Below the pieces are notes generated by a model that was not told the origin of the DNA, made no database searches, and saw nothing but the letters and a program-made list of their open reading frames with translations. A DNA stretch of 64,000 nucleotides from RPQJ01 sp963823535 (GTDB taxonomy: Bacteria; Pseudomonadota; Gammaproteobacteria; Steroidobacterales; Steroidobacteraceae): assembly GCA_963823535.1 (NCBI GenBank), contig CAWGLZ010000001.1, positions 248,001 through 312,000 on the forward strand. The letters are read 5' to 3'. This document shows positions 34,976 through 44,817 of this stretch, piece by piece. Made by a program: the position numbers and the translations under genes. How positions within the stretch are numbered: position 1 is the stretch's first letter; every line of letters begins with the position of its first letter.

Positions 34976-36841
34976 CTAGCGTCTGTTCACCGCTCCCGAC
35001 GTCTCCCCCGGCAACTCAACCTCAAACTGAATGCCGGCGAGCTGCTCGTCGGCGACGCCGAAGCGCTGCAACATTGCCTGGCCACGCTCGGTCTCGAGGA
35101 CGGGGCGCAGGAACGGACTGGTCCAGTCGAGCGGCAGTTCCCACGGTGGCATGGCGCTAGCGGCGACCCGTTCGGCCTCCGAGAGAGCCCGATCCAGCTC
35201 ACCCCGCCAGGCGTAGACTTCGGCGGCCAGCCCCGCGGACCTGGGTGTCTGCTGCGCCTCGAGCCGGGCCAGTTCGGCCCGTGACTCCTCCTCGCGCCCC
35301 AGGCTGTGCAGGGCCATCGACCGTCCATGCAGGCGCCAGGGGTCGTCGGGATTGGAGATCCTGGCAAGGGCCTCCAGTGCGCCCTCACCGTCGCCCTGGA
35401 GCAGACGGGTCGTCCCAATCGTGTGCCAGCCGCCGAGATTGGTCGCCAGCGCAAAGTTGAGCATCGTTCGTTCCGCGTCCTCGAGTTGCCCGTCGTCGCG
35501 GTAGGCTCTTGCCAGAAAATAGACGCACTGGGTACACAGGGGGTCTCGTGCGACGACGTATTCGCCGAGCCGGACCGCGATGTCCGGCCGGCGGATGACG
35601 CGCGTGAACAGCGTGGCGGCGCGCAGCACGTCGGTCTTCGTCGGATCCAGTCGCAGGGCCCGCTCGATGAGCCGGGCCCCCCTGGTCCAGTCACCCTCCA
35701 GGAAGGCCGCCCGCCAGCCGAGGTACGCGGTCGCGACCGCATCGTCCGGATCTCTCGCCAACGCCTGCTGCAGGTAGTCAGCCGAGCGTTCCCTGGATTC
35801 CGCGATCGGGAACTGCCGGCAGAATTCCATTTCGTCGCGATCTGACAGCCAGCCGCATCGGAACTGCACCCAGGACAGCCCGGTCAACGCGTCCACGTAG
35901 CCGGGATCGATTTCCAGGGCCTGCTGCAGCAATGCATGTATGCGGCCCAGGTCGTCCCAGCGGTCGAGCATCTGCCGTGCCTGCATGAACAGCACGTAGG
36001 CCTGCGGGTCGACACGGCGGCTCTTCGGCACCTCGCCGAGCAGCTCGAGCCGGAGCGCGGCGACGACCCTCCCGGCGATCTCGTCCTGGACCTCGAACAC
36101 GTCCTCGAGGGTACGGTCGTAGGTCTCCGACCACAGGTGCGAGTCGGTCTTCGCATCGATCAGCTGGGCGGTGATCCGGATGCGGTCGTCGGATCTGCGC
36201 ACCGACCCCTCCAGGACGTGCGAGACCTTGAGTCGATCGGCGATCTCGCCGACGGACAGGCTCTTGTCCTTGAAGGAAAAGGCCGACGTCCGCGAGATCA
36301 CGCGCAACTCCGGGATGCGTGCTAGCAGATTCAGCAGTTCCTCGGCCATGCCGTCGGCGAAGAACGCCTGCTCGGGATCGGTACTCAGGTTGGTGAACGG
36401 CAGTACCACGATCGAGGTATCACCCAGCGACTCCTCGGATGCCTCGCTGCGACCCTGCTCGAGGGCCTGCTCGACGCGGACCTGCTCGCGAGCAGGACTG
36501 AGGAAGAACTTGTCGATGGCGAAATAGGTAACGCCAAGCCCGAGCAGCACCACGATGGCACGGTCGAGCAGGCGGTTGGTGCGGGCGACCAGCGGGCCGG
36601 ACCGGTCGAGGTCACGGTCGCGCTTCACGCCCTCGGGGGTGAGTTCGAACACCCAAGCCAGGGTGACGGCGGGTACGAAGCCGATGGCCAGCGCCAGGAT
36701 CAGCAGGCGCAGTGCGCGATCACCCAGTCCGAAGGCGGGGAAGCCGATCTCCGCGACCTGCATCACGAGCCACGCGACCGCCACGTAGGCCGCGGCGGCC
36801 CGGAACACGTTGCGGCGCTTGAGTTCGCTCAGGAACGACAC
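34976..36841 (-). CDS. TolB/FlgO-like and TPR domain membrane protein (paralogue 3)
   Basis: The 621-residue protein begins with the classic SFLSELKRRNVFR anchor motif of this family, then hydrophobic segments at about 15-32 and 42-62 and another near 95. The TolB/FlgO-like domain is at about 140-265 (TSIVVLPFTNLSTDPEQAFF, SHVLEGSVRRSDDRIRITAQL), followed by TPR repeats. I place the start at GTG 36841 because GGAGGG sits 9 bases upstream and homologues start at this residue; an ATG at 36898 is in frame but has no such support. It is the last gene of a leftward run behind the glycosyltransferase and converges on the TonB receptor. Confidence 0.82.
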   Translation of the reverse strand: MSFLSELKRRNVFRAAAAYVAVAWLVMQVAEIGFPAFGLGDRALRLLILALAIGFVPAVTLAWVFELTPEGVKRDRDLDRSGPLVARTNRLLDRAIVVLLGLGVTYFAIDKFFLSPAREQVRVEQALEQGRSEASEESLGDTSIVVLPFTNLSTDPEQAFFADGMAEELLNLLARIPELRVISRTSAFSFKDKSLSVGEIADRLKVSHVLEGSVRRSDDRIRITAQLIDAKTDSHLWSETYDRTLEDVFEVQDEIAGRVVAALRLELLGEVPKSRRVDPQAYVLFMQARQMLDRWDDLGRIHALLQQALEIDPGYVDALTGLSWVQFRCGWLSDRDEMEFCRQFPIAESRERSADYLQQALARDPDDAVATAYLGWRAAFLEGDWTRGARLIERALRLDPTKTDVLRAATLFTRVIRRPDIAVRLGEYVVARDPLCTQCVYFLARAYRDDGQLEDAERTMLNFALATNLGGWHTIGTTRLLQGDGEGALEALARISNPDDPWRLHGRSMALHSLGREEESRAELARLEAQQTPRSAGLAAEVYAWRGELDRALSEAERVAASAMPPWELPLDWTSPFLRPVLETERGQAMLQRFGVADEQLAGIQFEVELPGETSGAVNRR

Positions 36842-36928
36842 CGGACTCGTCCCTCCGTGGCCTCGCTTTATCTTGGGCGAGGCTATCACGGAGTACAAGG
36901 CCGGGCGGTCGACGGATCCCCCGGGCTG

Positions 36929-38428
36929 TCACTCCGCGCCCGGCGGGGCGGTCCGTGCAGGCGCAATGCGGAACAGGACGATGCGGTTGCCGTCGCCCTC
37001 GAAGTCGCCGATGCGCTCCGGGCGGGCGCCCTCGCATCGGTCCACTTCGGACAGGAACTTCTCGATCCGGCTCTCCTTGAGCGCGTATACGTTCGATTCC
37101 CGTTCGGAGAGTTCGGTACAGAGTTCATCGGGCGCGACAAGTCGCGACAACTCGTGTGTCTGCTCTCCGAAGTCGACGCTCTCGATGCGGACGTCCAGAT
37201 AAAGGCTCAGGCCGTAGAACGCGCGCATGCCCACGAAGGCGATCTCCTCGATGCCGTGCAGGTCGACGACCTGTGCGATCGAGCGCGCCATCTGTCTCGC
37301 ATCGCGGTCACCGGGCCAGTGCGCGGCGGTGCCCTTGAGCGAAACGAGTGCAATGGCCGTGGCGGCCGCGATCCACGCCATTCTCCGCGTGGTCAGCCAT
37401 CCCCAGTGGCCGAGCGCACGCCCGAGCATCAGCGAAAGCGGCACGAAGAGCGGCAGTACGTACAGTTGCAGGCGGGAGCGGGCGAGGATGAAGACAGTGA
37501 GCGGCAGGAAGAACCAGGCGGCGAGCAGCAGCCATGCTCGGTCACGATTCCGCAGGCGGACGCGGAATGCCGCCCACGCAGCGCGAGGTCCTCCGGCGGC
37601 CACCAGCGCGAGGACCCACCACGGCAAGGCACCGACCACGAACATCGGGCCATAGACCTCAATCCAGTCGTACCACCCGGAGTTGCGGTCCTGCTTCGCC
37701 GTGAAGATCCGGTCGTAGACCTCGTAACCCAGGAAGTACCCCAGCCGGTCCGGATCCTGTGCAATCAGGATCCCGAACCAGGTGAAGGCAACGACTGCAA
37801 ATGCGGCGAGGCCGACCGGGTCGAGCAGACGCCTGAGCGACGCGCGATCCTGCCATGCGAGCAGCAGTACCACGGCGAGCAGCGGAATCAGGCCGGGCGG
37901 TCCCTTGGTCATGAAGGCGAGGCCCCACATCACCCACATCGCGCGGACCCACCTCCGATCCAGCGGACCGTCGCGATGCCATGCCGCGACGAAGGCAAGC
38001 ATGGCGGCCGTCTCGAAGAAGGTGAGCAGGGTGTCGGTCGACACCACGTTGGCACCGATGTACGGAGCGAGACTCAAGGCGTGGATGACCGCCGGCAGCC
38101 ACGGGCGCGCAGGGCACAGGCGCCGCCCGAGACCGAGGAGCAGCAGGCCGGTACCGATGAATGCCAGCGCGGCTGGCAGTCGGGCCGCCCACTCGTTCAT
38201 GCCGAGCAGGCCGAAGCTGGCCGCCAGCGCCCAGTAGGTCAGGGGAGGCTTCGTCAGGTGCGGATGCTCGCCATCGACCGTGGGCAGCAGCCAGTCGCCG
38301 CTCTCGAGCATGTTGATGCCGGTCGAGGTGTAGCGGCCCTCGTCGGGTTCCCAGAGGCCGCGGGTGCCCTGGAAGGCGAAGGCCAGCACGACCAGCAGGG
38401 CCAGTACCGCCCAGGCGGGTCGCTTCAT
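36929..38428 (-). CDS. Glycosyltransferase family 39 protein, ArnT-like
   Basis: This inner-membrane enzyme of 499 residues has about 11-13 transmembrane helices. The first periplasmic loop has the catalytic-type WEPDEGRY motif (Asp-Glu) of the ArnT/PMT superfamily, followed by LTKPPLTYWA, also typical. ArnT-like enzymes move a sugar from an undecaprenyl-phosphate carrier to lipid A or other acceptors; the acceptor here is unknown. The frame is open into aceK, but ATG 38428 begins at the first membrane helix and lies 2 bases after the aceK stop, so it is probably translated with aceK. Confidence 0.82.
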   Translation of the reverse strand: MKRPAWAVLALLVVLAFAFQGTRGLWEPDEGRYTSTGINMLESGDWLLPTVDGEHPHLTKPPLTYWALAASFGLLGMNEWAARLPAALAFIGTGLLLLGLGRRLCPARPWLPAVIHALSLAPYIGANVVSTDTLLTFFETAAMLAFVAAWHRDGPLDRRWVRAMWVMWGLAFMTKGPPGLIPLLAVVLLLAWQDRASLRRLLDPVGLAAFAVVAFTWFGILIAQDPDRLGYFLGYEVYDRIFTAKQDRNSGWYDWIEVYGPMFVVGALPWWVLALVAAGGPRAAWAAFRVRLRNRDRAWLLLAAWFFLPLTVFILARSRLQLYVLPLFVPLSLMLGRALGHWGWLTTRRMAWIAAATAIALVSLKGTAAHWPGDRDARQMARSIAQVVDLHGIEEIAFVGMRAFYGLSLYLDVRIESVDFGEQTHELSRLVAPDELCTELSERESNVYALKESRIEKFLSEVDRCEGARPERIGDFEGDGNRIVLFRIAPARTAPPGAE

Positions 38429-38430
38429 GA

Positions 38431-40218
38431 TCAGAGACTCGAGAAAACGCGCACGCGATGCTTGTGGTAGGGCAGGACCTCGAGCACGTCGCCCTCGCGC
38501 AGGCGCTCCTGGATGCCGCGCCACCACTCCGCCGTCAGCACCTCGCCGTGCGCGTCGAGGAAGATACGCTTCAGGTGCGGGTCGAAGCCGAGGAAATTGA
38601 TGAACGTCTCCGGGAACACGTCGTTGTCGGCGACGTAGTACCAGGTCTCCGCGCGCATCTCGTCCTCGTCGTACCGGGACTCGGGAACTTCCCGGAAGCG
38701 GCAGTCGGTCACGAGGCACAACTCGTCGTAGTCGTAGAAGATCACGCGTCCGTGGCGGGTGACGCCGAAGTTCTTCAACAGCAGGTCACCCGGGAAGATG
38801 TTGGTGACCGCGAGATCCCGGATGGCCTGGCCGTAGTCCAGCACCGCCTTCTCGGCCTGCTCGCGCGTGGCCGTACGGACGTAGAGGTTGAGCGGCGCCA
38901 TGCGCCTCTCGATGTACATGTGGTCGATGAGGAGCTGGTCGCCTTCCTCGTGGACCGTCGCCGCGGTCTCGGTGAGGAGTTCCTCCAGCAGGTCGGGTGC
39001 AAAGCGCGCCTTCGGGAACTTGAGTCGCTTGAACTCCTGCGCATCCACCAGGCGTCCCGCCCGGTCGTGCTTGAAGACGAGCTCGTACTTCTGCAGCACG
39101 TCCTGGCGCAGGATGTTCTTCTGGTACGGAAACTTGTCGCGGATGAGCTTGAACACCACGTCGAAGGAGGGCATCGTGAAACAGACCATCACGAGACCCT
39201 TCTCGCCGGGCGCCAGCACGAACGGCTCGTCGGACTGCTGCAGGTGGCGGAAGAGTTCCCGATAACGCTCCGTCTTGCCCTGCTTGGCGCGGCCGAGCAC
39301 GGTGTAGAGCTCGCTCACCGGCTTGCGCGGCAGGATGTCCTTGAGGAACTTCACCACCTCGCCGACGTGCGCGAGATCCACGTGGAAGTAGGAGCGCGAG
39401 AAGCTGAACAGCACGCTCACCGTGCTCTCGTCGAGCATGATCGCGTCCACCAGCACGCCGCTTTCCTGATTGCGCAGCGCGACCACGAACGGCAGCGTCC
39501 ACCCGCGACCGGAGATGCGGCCGACGAGGTAGGCCCGGGTCATCTGGTAGAAGACTTCCTTGATCACCTCGAGACGCTCGATGGTGCGCCGCTCGCCACC
39601 GCCCTCGAGCGAGGCCCTGAGCTCGTCGGTGACCGTGCGCACGCTGCGGTCGAAGTCCCGGTAGGGTGCGCGGAAGCGGAAGTCGGCCAGGAGTTCCTCG
39701 ACCAGCAGTTCCACCGAGCCCCGGTTCACGTAGACCTGCGTCTCGACGTTCGTCGTGACGCTGCCGAGCGGATCGAGATCGAGCGCGAAGAACTCGACGG
39801 CCGCGTCGACGCCGGTCGTCCCGAAGGTCATTCGGGTGACCGAACTGAAGAAGGTCTTGGGAAACTCGTTGTCCGGCAGCGGGTCGATGATCTCGGCAAA
39901 CCGCCTCTTGATGCTCGACCACAGGGCGCGTTCGTGGACGTCCTCGCCGAGCTTTCGGGCCATCAGTTCGACGGCGTCGTCGACGTAGCGCGAGTAGAGG
40001 TCGATGCGCTCCACGGCGTCGCGCTGGCTGCCGTGCCAGTCGCGCGACTCGAAGCGCTTGCGCGCACGCTGCGTGACGGCCCGGAACTCCGCGTTGTACT
40101 CGGCGAACGCGTCGACGAGGGCCTGCGCGCAGTCCTGCACGAGGTCGTCGCGCGAGCGGGCGCTGGCGGCCGGCAGGTTCAAGCTTGCGGTCTTCCTTCG
40201 TGGTGCGCCGCGGGACAT
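38431..40218 (-). CDS. aceK: Isocitrate dehydrogenase kinase/phosphatase
   Basis: The 595-residue AceK (E. coli about 578) phosphorylates and dephosphorylates isocitrate dehydrogenase, switching carbon between the TCA cycle and the glyoxylate shunt. The N-terminal regulatory half includes NEFPKTFFSSVTRMTFGT. The kinase half has LAPGEKGLVMVCFTMPSF as the glycine/ATP region, RRMAPLNLYV, and a catalytic loop around DLAVTNIFPGDLLLKNFGVT followed by VIFYDYDELC. It sits 31 bases downstream of icd on the same strand. No aceA or aceB is in the window, unlike the E. coli aceBAK operon. Confidence 0.95.
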   Translation of the reverse strand: MSRGAPRRKTASLNLPAASARSRDDLVQDCAQALVDAFAEYNAEFRAVTQRARKRFESRDWHGSQRDAVERIDLYSRYVDDAVELMARKLGEDVHERALWSSIKRRFAEIIDPLPDNEFPKTFFSSVTRMTFGTTGVDAAVEFFALDLDPLGSVTTNVETQVYVNRGSVELLVEELLADFRFRAPYRDFDRSVRTVTDELRASLEGGGERRTIERLEVIKEVFYQMTRAYLVGRISGRGWTLPFVVALRNQESGVLVDAIMLDESTVSVLFSFSRSYFHVDLAHVGEVVKFLKDILPRKPVSELYTVLGRAKQGKTERYRELFRHLQQSDEPFVLAPGEKGLVMVCFTMPSFDVVFKLIRDKFPYQKNILRQDVLQKYELVFKHDRAGRLVDAQEFKRLKFPKARFAPDLLEELLTETAATVHEEGDQLLIDHMYIERRMAPLNLYVRTATREQAEKAVLDYGQAIRDLAVTNIFPGDLLLKNFGVTRHGRVIFYDYDELCLVTDCRFREVPESRYDEDEMRAETWYYVADNDVFPETFINFLGFDPHLKRIFLDAHGEVLTAEWWRGIQERLREGDVLEVLPYHKHRVRVFSSL

Positions 40219-40249
40219 GGAGGCCGGCCTGGGGCCGGCCTCCGACGCG

Positions 40250-41551
<1,302 letters not shown>

Positions 41552-41640
41552 CGATCGTGCTCCGATGGTTCGCGGGAACTGGAAAAAGCGGGTTGGATCC
41601 TAGCACACGGGGGTGCCCGACCGGGATCGGTGCCGCGGGG

Positions 41641-42876
41641 TCAGGGCAGCCTCGCGTGCGCCGTCCGCACTCGTGGCGGATCGCCGGACTCTGTCCACGC
41701 GAACAGCAGACCGTCACCGGCCCTGACCATCTGGGGAAATCCGGACGAGCGGGCCACACTCGCGCGGGCGATGACGGTGGCTGGGCCGGCCACACCCGAT
41801 CCCGTGAAGGCCTGCGCCCGTATCTCGGCGCCTGACGGCCCCTCCGACAGCCAGCTGACGATGGCCCGAGCGTCGTCCAGCAGGACGACGTCCACACGTC
41901 CGGCCACCCTTCCGCTCGCCACTTCCACCGGTCGGCCGAAGGAGCGTCCGCCGTCACTTGAGAATGCGACCCGCACGCGCGGACGGTCGGGTGCCGTGAA
42001 CCAGGCGACCACCACGTCCGGCCCGCGCGCGTCGACGGCGGGTCCGTTCACCGGGCAGGCGTCGATGCGCCAGCCGTCCTCGTGCACCTGGATCGGCGCG
42101 GACCATGCACCGTCCACGCGGCGGACGACGGCGATGTCGCGCACTTCCCCCGGGCCGCGGTCGCGATACACGGCGACCGGCCCTTCGTCAGTGATCGCGA
42201 CGTCGGTCTGGCAGCAATCGCAGACCCTGGAATCGATTTCGGAGTCGGACCCGATGACGGAGCCGTTGCGAGCAATGCTCGCGCCTCGCAAGGTCATGGC
42301 GCCGCCAGAGCCACCCGAGTGCTCGTGTTCCCCCGTGGTATGCCGGCCGTCCAGCCACACCGCATGCAGGGCGTCCTGCGCCGGATACAGGGTGACGAAG
42401 CCGTGCTCGGTCGGAGTGCCGTCGTCGTGAGGCGACACGGGATCGGACCACGTCATCCCCGCGTCGGCGCTCACAGCGATGCGGACGTCGTACGAGTAGA
42501 CGTTGCCGGGCTTCTGCTGCAGCCAGTGCGCGGCACGGACGTCTCCGGCCACCGGTACCACGGACGGGAAGTCGGCCCAGTTGATGAACCAGTCCTCGCC
42601 CGAGGCGACCGCGAGCGACGGTGTCCAGCGCTCACCGTCCCACTCCGAGAATCGCAGTTCGAAGGCGTCGCCTGCGGCGGGCTGGAGCCAGGACAGGATC
42701 GGGCGCATGCCCGGAGACGCCGCCAGGTGCGGGTAGCGACCGCCCGCGTCGGCCGGCGCCGGGATGCTGCTGACGTCCCAGGGTCGGCCAGCCGGACCGC
42801 CCGCGTCGCTGCAGGCGGTTGCGCCGCCGACCATCAGGGCGAGTACCGGGATCAACGCGCGTGTCATTTCAGTCAT
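41641..42876 (-). CDS. Sialidase/BNR-fold exported lipoprotein next to the copper genes
   Basis: The 411-residue protein has a signal peptide ending in a lipobox-like GGATAC, then an all-beta propeller-like domain with BNR/Asp-box-like repeats (SADAGMTW, SSDGGRSF). It contains a tight Cys cluster, RVCDCCQTDVA, unusual for a sialidase and well suited to metal or disulfide chemistry. The name exo-sialidase would be fold only; the catalytic Arg triad is not evident. ATG 42876 is chosen over one at 42867; both give the same signal. It is divergent from the Cys/His-rich gene and the Cus operon, which suggests an envelope copper-related role. Confidence 0.6.
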   Translation of the reverse strand: MTEMTRALIPVLALMVGGATACSDAGGPAGRPWDVSSIPAPADAGGRYPHLAASPGMRPILSWLQPAAGDAFELRFSEWDGERWTPSLAVASGEDWFINWADFPSVVPVAGDVRAAHWLQQKPGNVYSYDVRIAVSADAGMTWSDPVSPHDDGTPTEHGFVTLYPAQDALHAVWLDGRHTTGEHEHSGGSGGAMTLRGASIARNGSVIGSDSEIDSRVCDCCQTDVAITDEGPVAVYRDRGPGEVRDIAVVRRVDGAWSAPIQVHEDGWRIDACPVNGPAVDARGPDVVVAWFTAPDRPRVRVAFSSDGGRSFGRPVEVASGRVAGRVDVVLLDDARAIVSWLSEGPSGAEIRAQAFTGSGVAGPATVIARASVARSSGFPQMVRAGDGLLFAWTESGDPPRVRTAHARLP

Positions 42877-42939
42877 CCGCGCATTGTGCCCGATCGGTAC
42901 GTGCATCCCGAAAGTCACCGGTCGTGACCCCCGGCAGCC

Positions 42940-42968
42940 TTGCGACTTCGGCCGCGTCGCGCTAGTTT
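42940..42968 (+). promoter_or_regulatory. Candidate promoter with internal dyad ahead of the copper genes
   Basis: TTGCGA, a 17-base spacer, then TAGTTT, 21 bases before the TTG start at 42989. Inside lies a dyad GCGAC-N9-GTCGC (42942-42960), between the two promoter boxes, where metal-responsive regulators often bind. MerR-family promoters usually have 19-20 base spacers, so a CueR-like mode is not proven. No regulator gene is in the block. Confidence 0.45.
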
Positions 42969-42988
42969 CGCGACCAGAGGTATCCGGC

Positions 42989-43450
42989 TTGGTATTCGGG
43001 CTGCAATGGGTCAGGCGGCGACAGCGCTCCCTCGCGAAGGGCGTCGTGGCGTTGTTTTGCCTGGCGTGGCTGCAGGTCGCTGCGCTGCCCTGCGTCATGG
43101 CGCACGACGGCGCATCCTCGCCCGTGACTGCGGCCAGCCACGTCGGGCATGGCGGCTCGCCGCAAGGCATGCCCGCGTCGCACCCCGGGACTCCGGGGGA
43201 ACATTGTCTGTATTGCCCGCCCGGCACGCCGGCGACGCCTGATTGCGGCGAGCATGGTGGCTGCGCCTACCCGCACGGTCCACAGGTCGACGCACGCCTG
43301 GCCACGTCGTTCTTCGTGCCGCTGGTCGGGACGGTGTCGGTGCGGACCGTCGATGTTCGTATGCTCGACCGCACGGGCGTGACCGTCGAGCCGCTGCGGC
43401 TGCCGTCTCGCGTTCCCCTTTCAGTCAGTTACTGCAGGTTCATCGAGTAG
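42989..43450 (+). CDS. Cys/His-rich secreted protein, CopL-like
   Basis: The 153-residue protein has a basic N-terminus and a hydrophobic signal (VVALFCLAWLQVAA). The mature part is rich in His and Cys (HVGHGG, CLYCPPG, CGEHGGC). This layout resembles CopL/DUF2946-type proteins near copper resistance operons, but the sequence match is not strong enough for a name. TTG 42989 is the likely start: AGAGG lies 8 bases upstream, and it gives a standard signal peptide. It is first in a rightward run leading to cusC after 59 bases. Copper or silver binding in the periplasm is inferred. Confidence 0.55.
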   Translation: MVFGLQWVRRRQRSLAKGVVALFCLAWLQVAALPCVMAHDGASSPVTAASHVGHGGSPQGMPASHPGTPGEHCLYCPPGTPATPDCGEHGGCAYPHGPQVDARLATSFFVPLVGTVSVRTVDVRMLDRTGVTVEPLRLPSRVPLSVSYCRFIE

Positions 43451-43509
43451 ATCTCCCCGGCTGACGTCCCCCGCGGACGCCGATCCGTTTCCAGCCCGGG
43501 AGATTGACC

Positions 43510-44817
43510 ATGGCACAGGTACGTCCGGCGCCTTCAGAAGGCCGGTTCGATGGTTGCAGGTTCGCACGCCGGCGACGGCTGGGCGTGCTGTGCACGCTGC
43601 TCGTGTTCCCCGTCGTTGCTCCGCTTGCGGCAGGACTGTCGCTGGCCGAGGCCGAGCGCCTCGCGGTCGAGCGCGATGCCGTACTGCGGCAACTCGAATC
43701 CGAGTCGCAGGCGATGGGCGAGCGCGCCGTCGCCGAAGGCCAGCTCATGGACCCGAGACTCCGCTTCGGCGCGGTCAACGTGCCGGTGGACTCGTTCAGC
43801 CTCGACGCCGAGGACATGACAATGGTCGAGTTCGGCGTGAGCCAGGAATTCCAGCCGGGGCGCATGCGGGAATTCGCCCAGCGGCAGATGAAGGATTCCG
43901 CTGCCGCGGCCCAGGCCACCGCGGACGATCGCCGCCTCGCGGTCCGGCGGGAGGTCAGGCGCGCATGGATCGAGCTCGCCTATCTGTCGCGGGCGCGCGA
44001 ACTCCTCGCCGACCAGCAGTCGTGGGTCGAGCAGATGCGCGCCGCGGCGCGGGCTCGGTACGCCGCCGGCGCGGGCAAGCAACTCGACGTCCTCCAGGCG
44101 GGACTCGACGTGGCCATGCTGCGCGAGCAGCTGCTCGATCTCGACCGTGACGAAGCGATGCGACGCGCCCAGCTCTCGCGATGGATCGGCGCCGAGGACG
44201 CCGCGCGGGCCGGCCCCTTCAGTCTGCCGGCAGCCGGCGAGTTCGAGCCGCTCGCGGTGCTGGCTCGACGGCTGCTGCATCACCCGGCGCAGCTCGACTA
44301 CGAGCGACGGCTCGAAGCGGCCGAAGCCGCCGTGGACCTCGCGCGGCAGCGCTATCGGCCGGGCTGGATGCTCGACGTCAGCTATGGCCTGCGCAGCGGG
44401 TCGATGGGCGGTGAACCGCGTTCAGACATGCTGAGCGCGATGGTCAGTTTCGACCTGCCGCTGTTCCGCGGCAACCGGCAGGACCGTGAGGTCGCGGCGG
44501 CCCGCGCGGACGCGCGTGCTCTGCATGAGATGCACCTGGACCACCAGCGGGAGATGGAGGCGATGCTGGAGGAAGCCTGGACCGTCGCGGACCGTACGCT
44601 GCGCCTCGAACGCTTCTATGAGACGGACCTCGTGCCGCTGGCCGAGCAGTCGGTCCAGGCGGCGCTGCTGGCTTACCAGTCGAATCGCGCCATGGTCGAC
44701 GAGGTGATCCTCGCGCGGCGCACGGCGCTCGAGACATGGTTGAAGCACCTGCGACTCGCGGCCGATCGCGCGCAGGCGCAGTTCGATGTCGACTACCTGG
44801 TGGGAGAGACGCCATGA
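43510..44817 (+). CDS. cusC: Outer-membrane efflux protein CusC/TolC family
   Basis: This outer-membrane channel of 435 residues has a basic leader with a long hydrophobic signal (LGVLCTLLVFPVVAPLAAG) and then SLAEAERLAVERD, the start of the coiled-coil TolC family repeat. Two OEP halves are visible. In a Cus system it exports Cu(I)/Ag(I) across the outer membrane. ATG 43510 has GGGAG 7 bases upstream; the in-frame TTG at 43504 has no room for a ribosome site. No N-terminal lipobox Cys is apparent, unlike E. coli CusC. The stop overlaps the cusB start (ATGA). Confidence 0.85.
   Translation: MAQVRPAPSEGRFDGCRFARRRRLGVLCTLLVFPVVAPLAAGLSLAEAERLAVERDAVLRQLESESQAMGERAVAEGQLMDPRLRFGAVNVPVDSFSLDAEDMTMVEFGVSQEFQPGRMREFAQRQMKDSAAAAQATADDRRLAVRREVRRAWIELAYLSRARELLADQQSWVEQMRAAARARYAAGAGKQLDVLQAGLDVAMLREQLLDLDRDEAMRRAQLSRWIGAEDAARAGPFSLPAAGEFEPLAVLARRLLHHPAQLDYERRLEAAEAAVDLARQRYRPGWMLDVSYGLRSGSMGGEPRSDMLSAMVSFDLPLFRGNRQDREVAAARADARALHEMHLDHQREMEAMLEEAWTVADRTLRLERFYETDLVPLAEQSVQAALLAYQSNRAMVDEVILARRTALETWLKHLRLAADRAQAQFDVDYLVGETP

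Noticed and set aside
41552..41640. Promoter for icd with TAGGAT on the minus strand
   Set aside because: No acceptable -35 box at the proper distance, so not listed.
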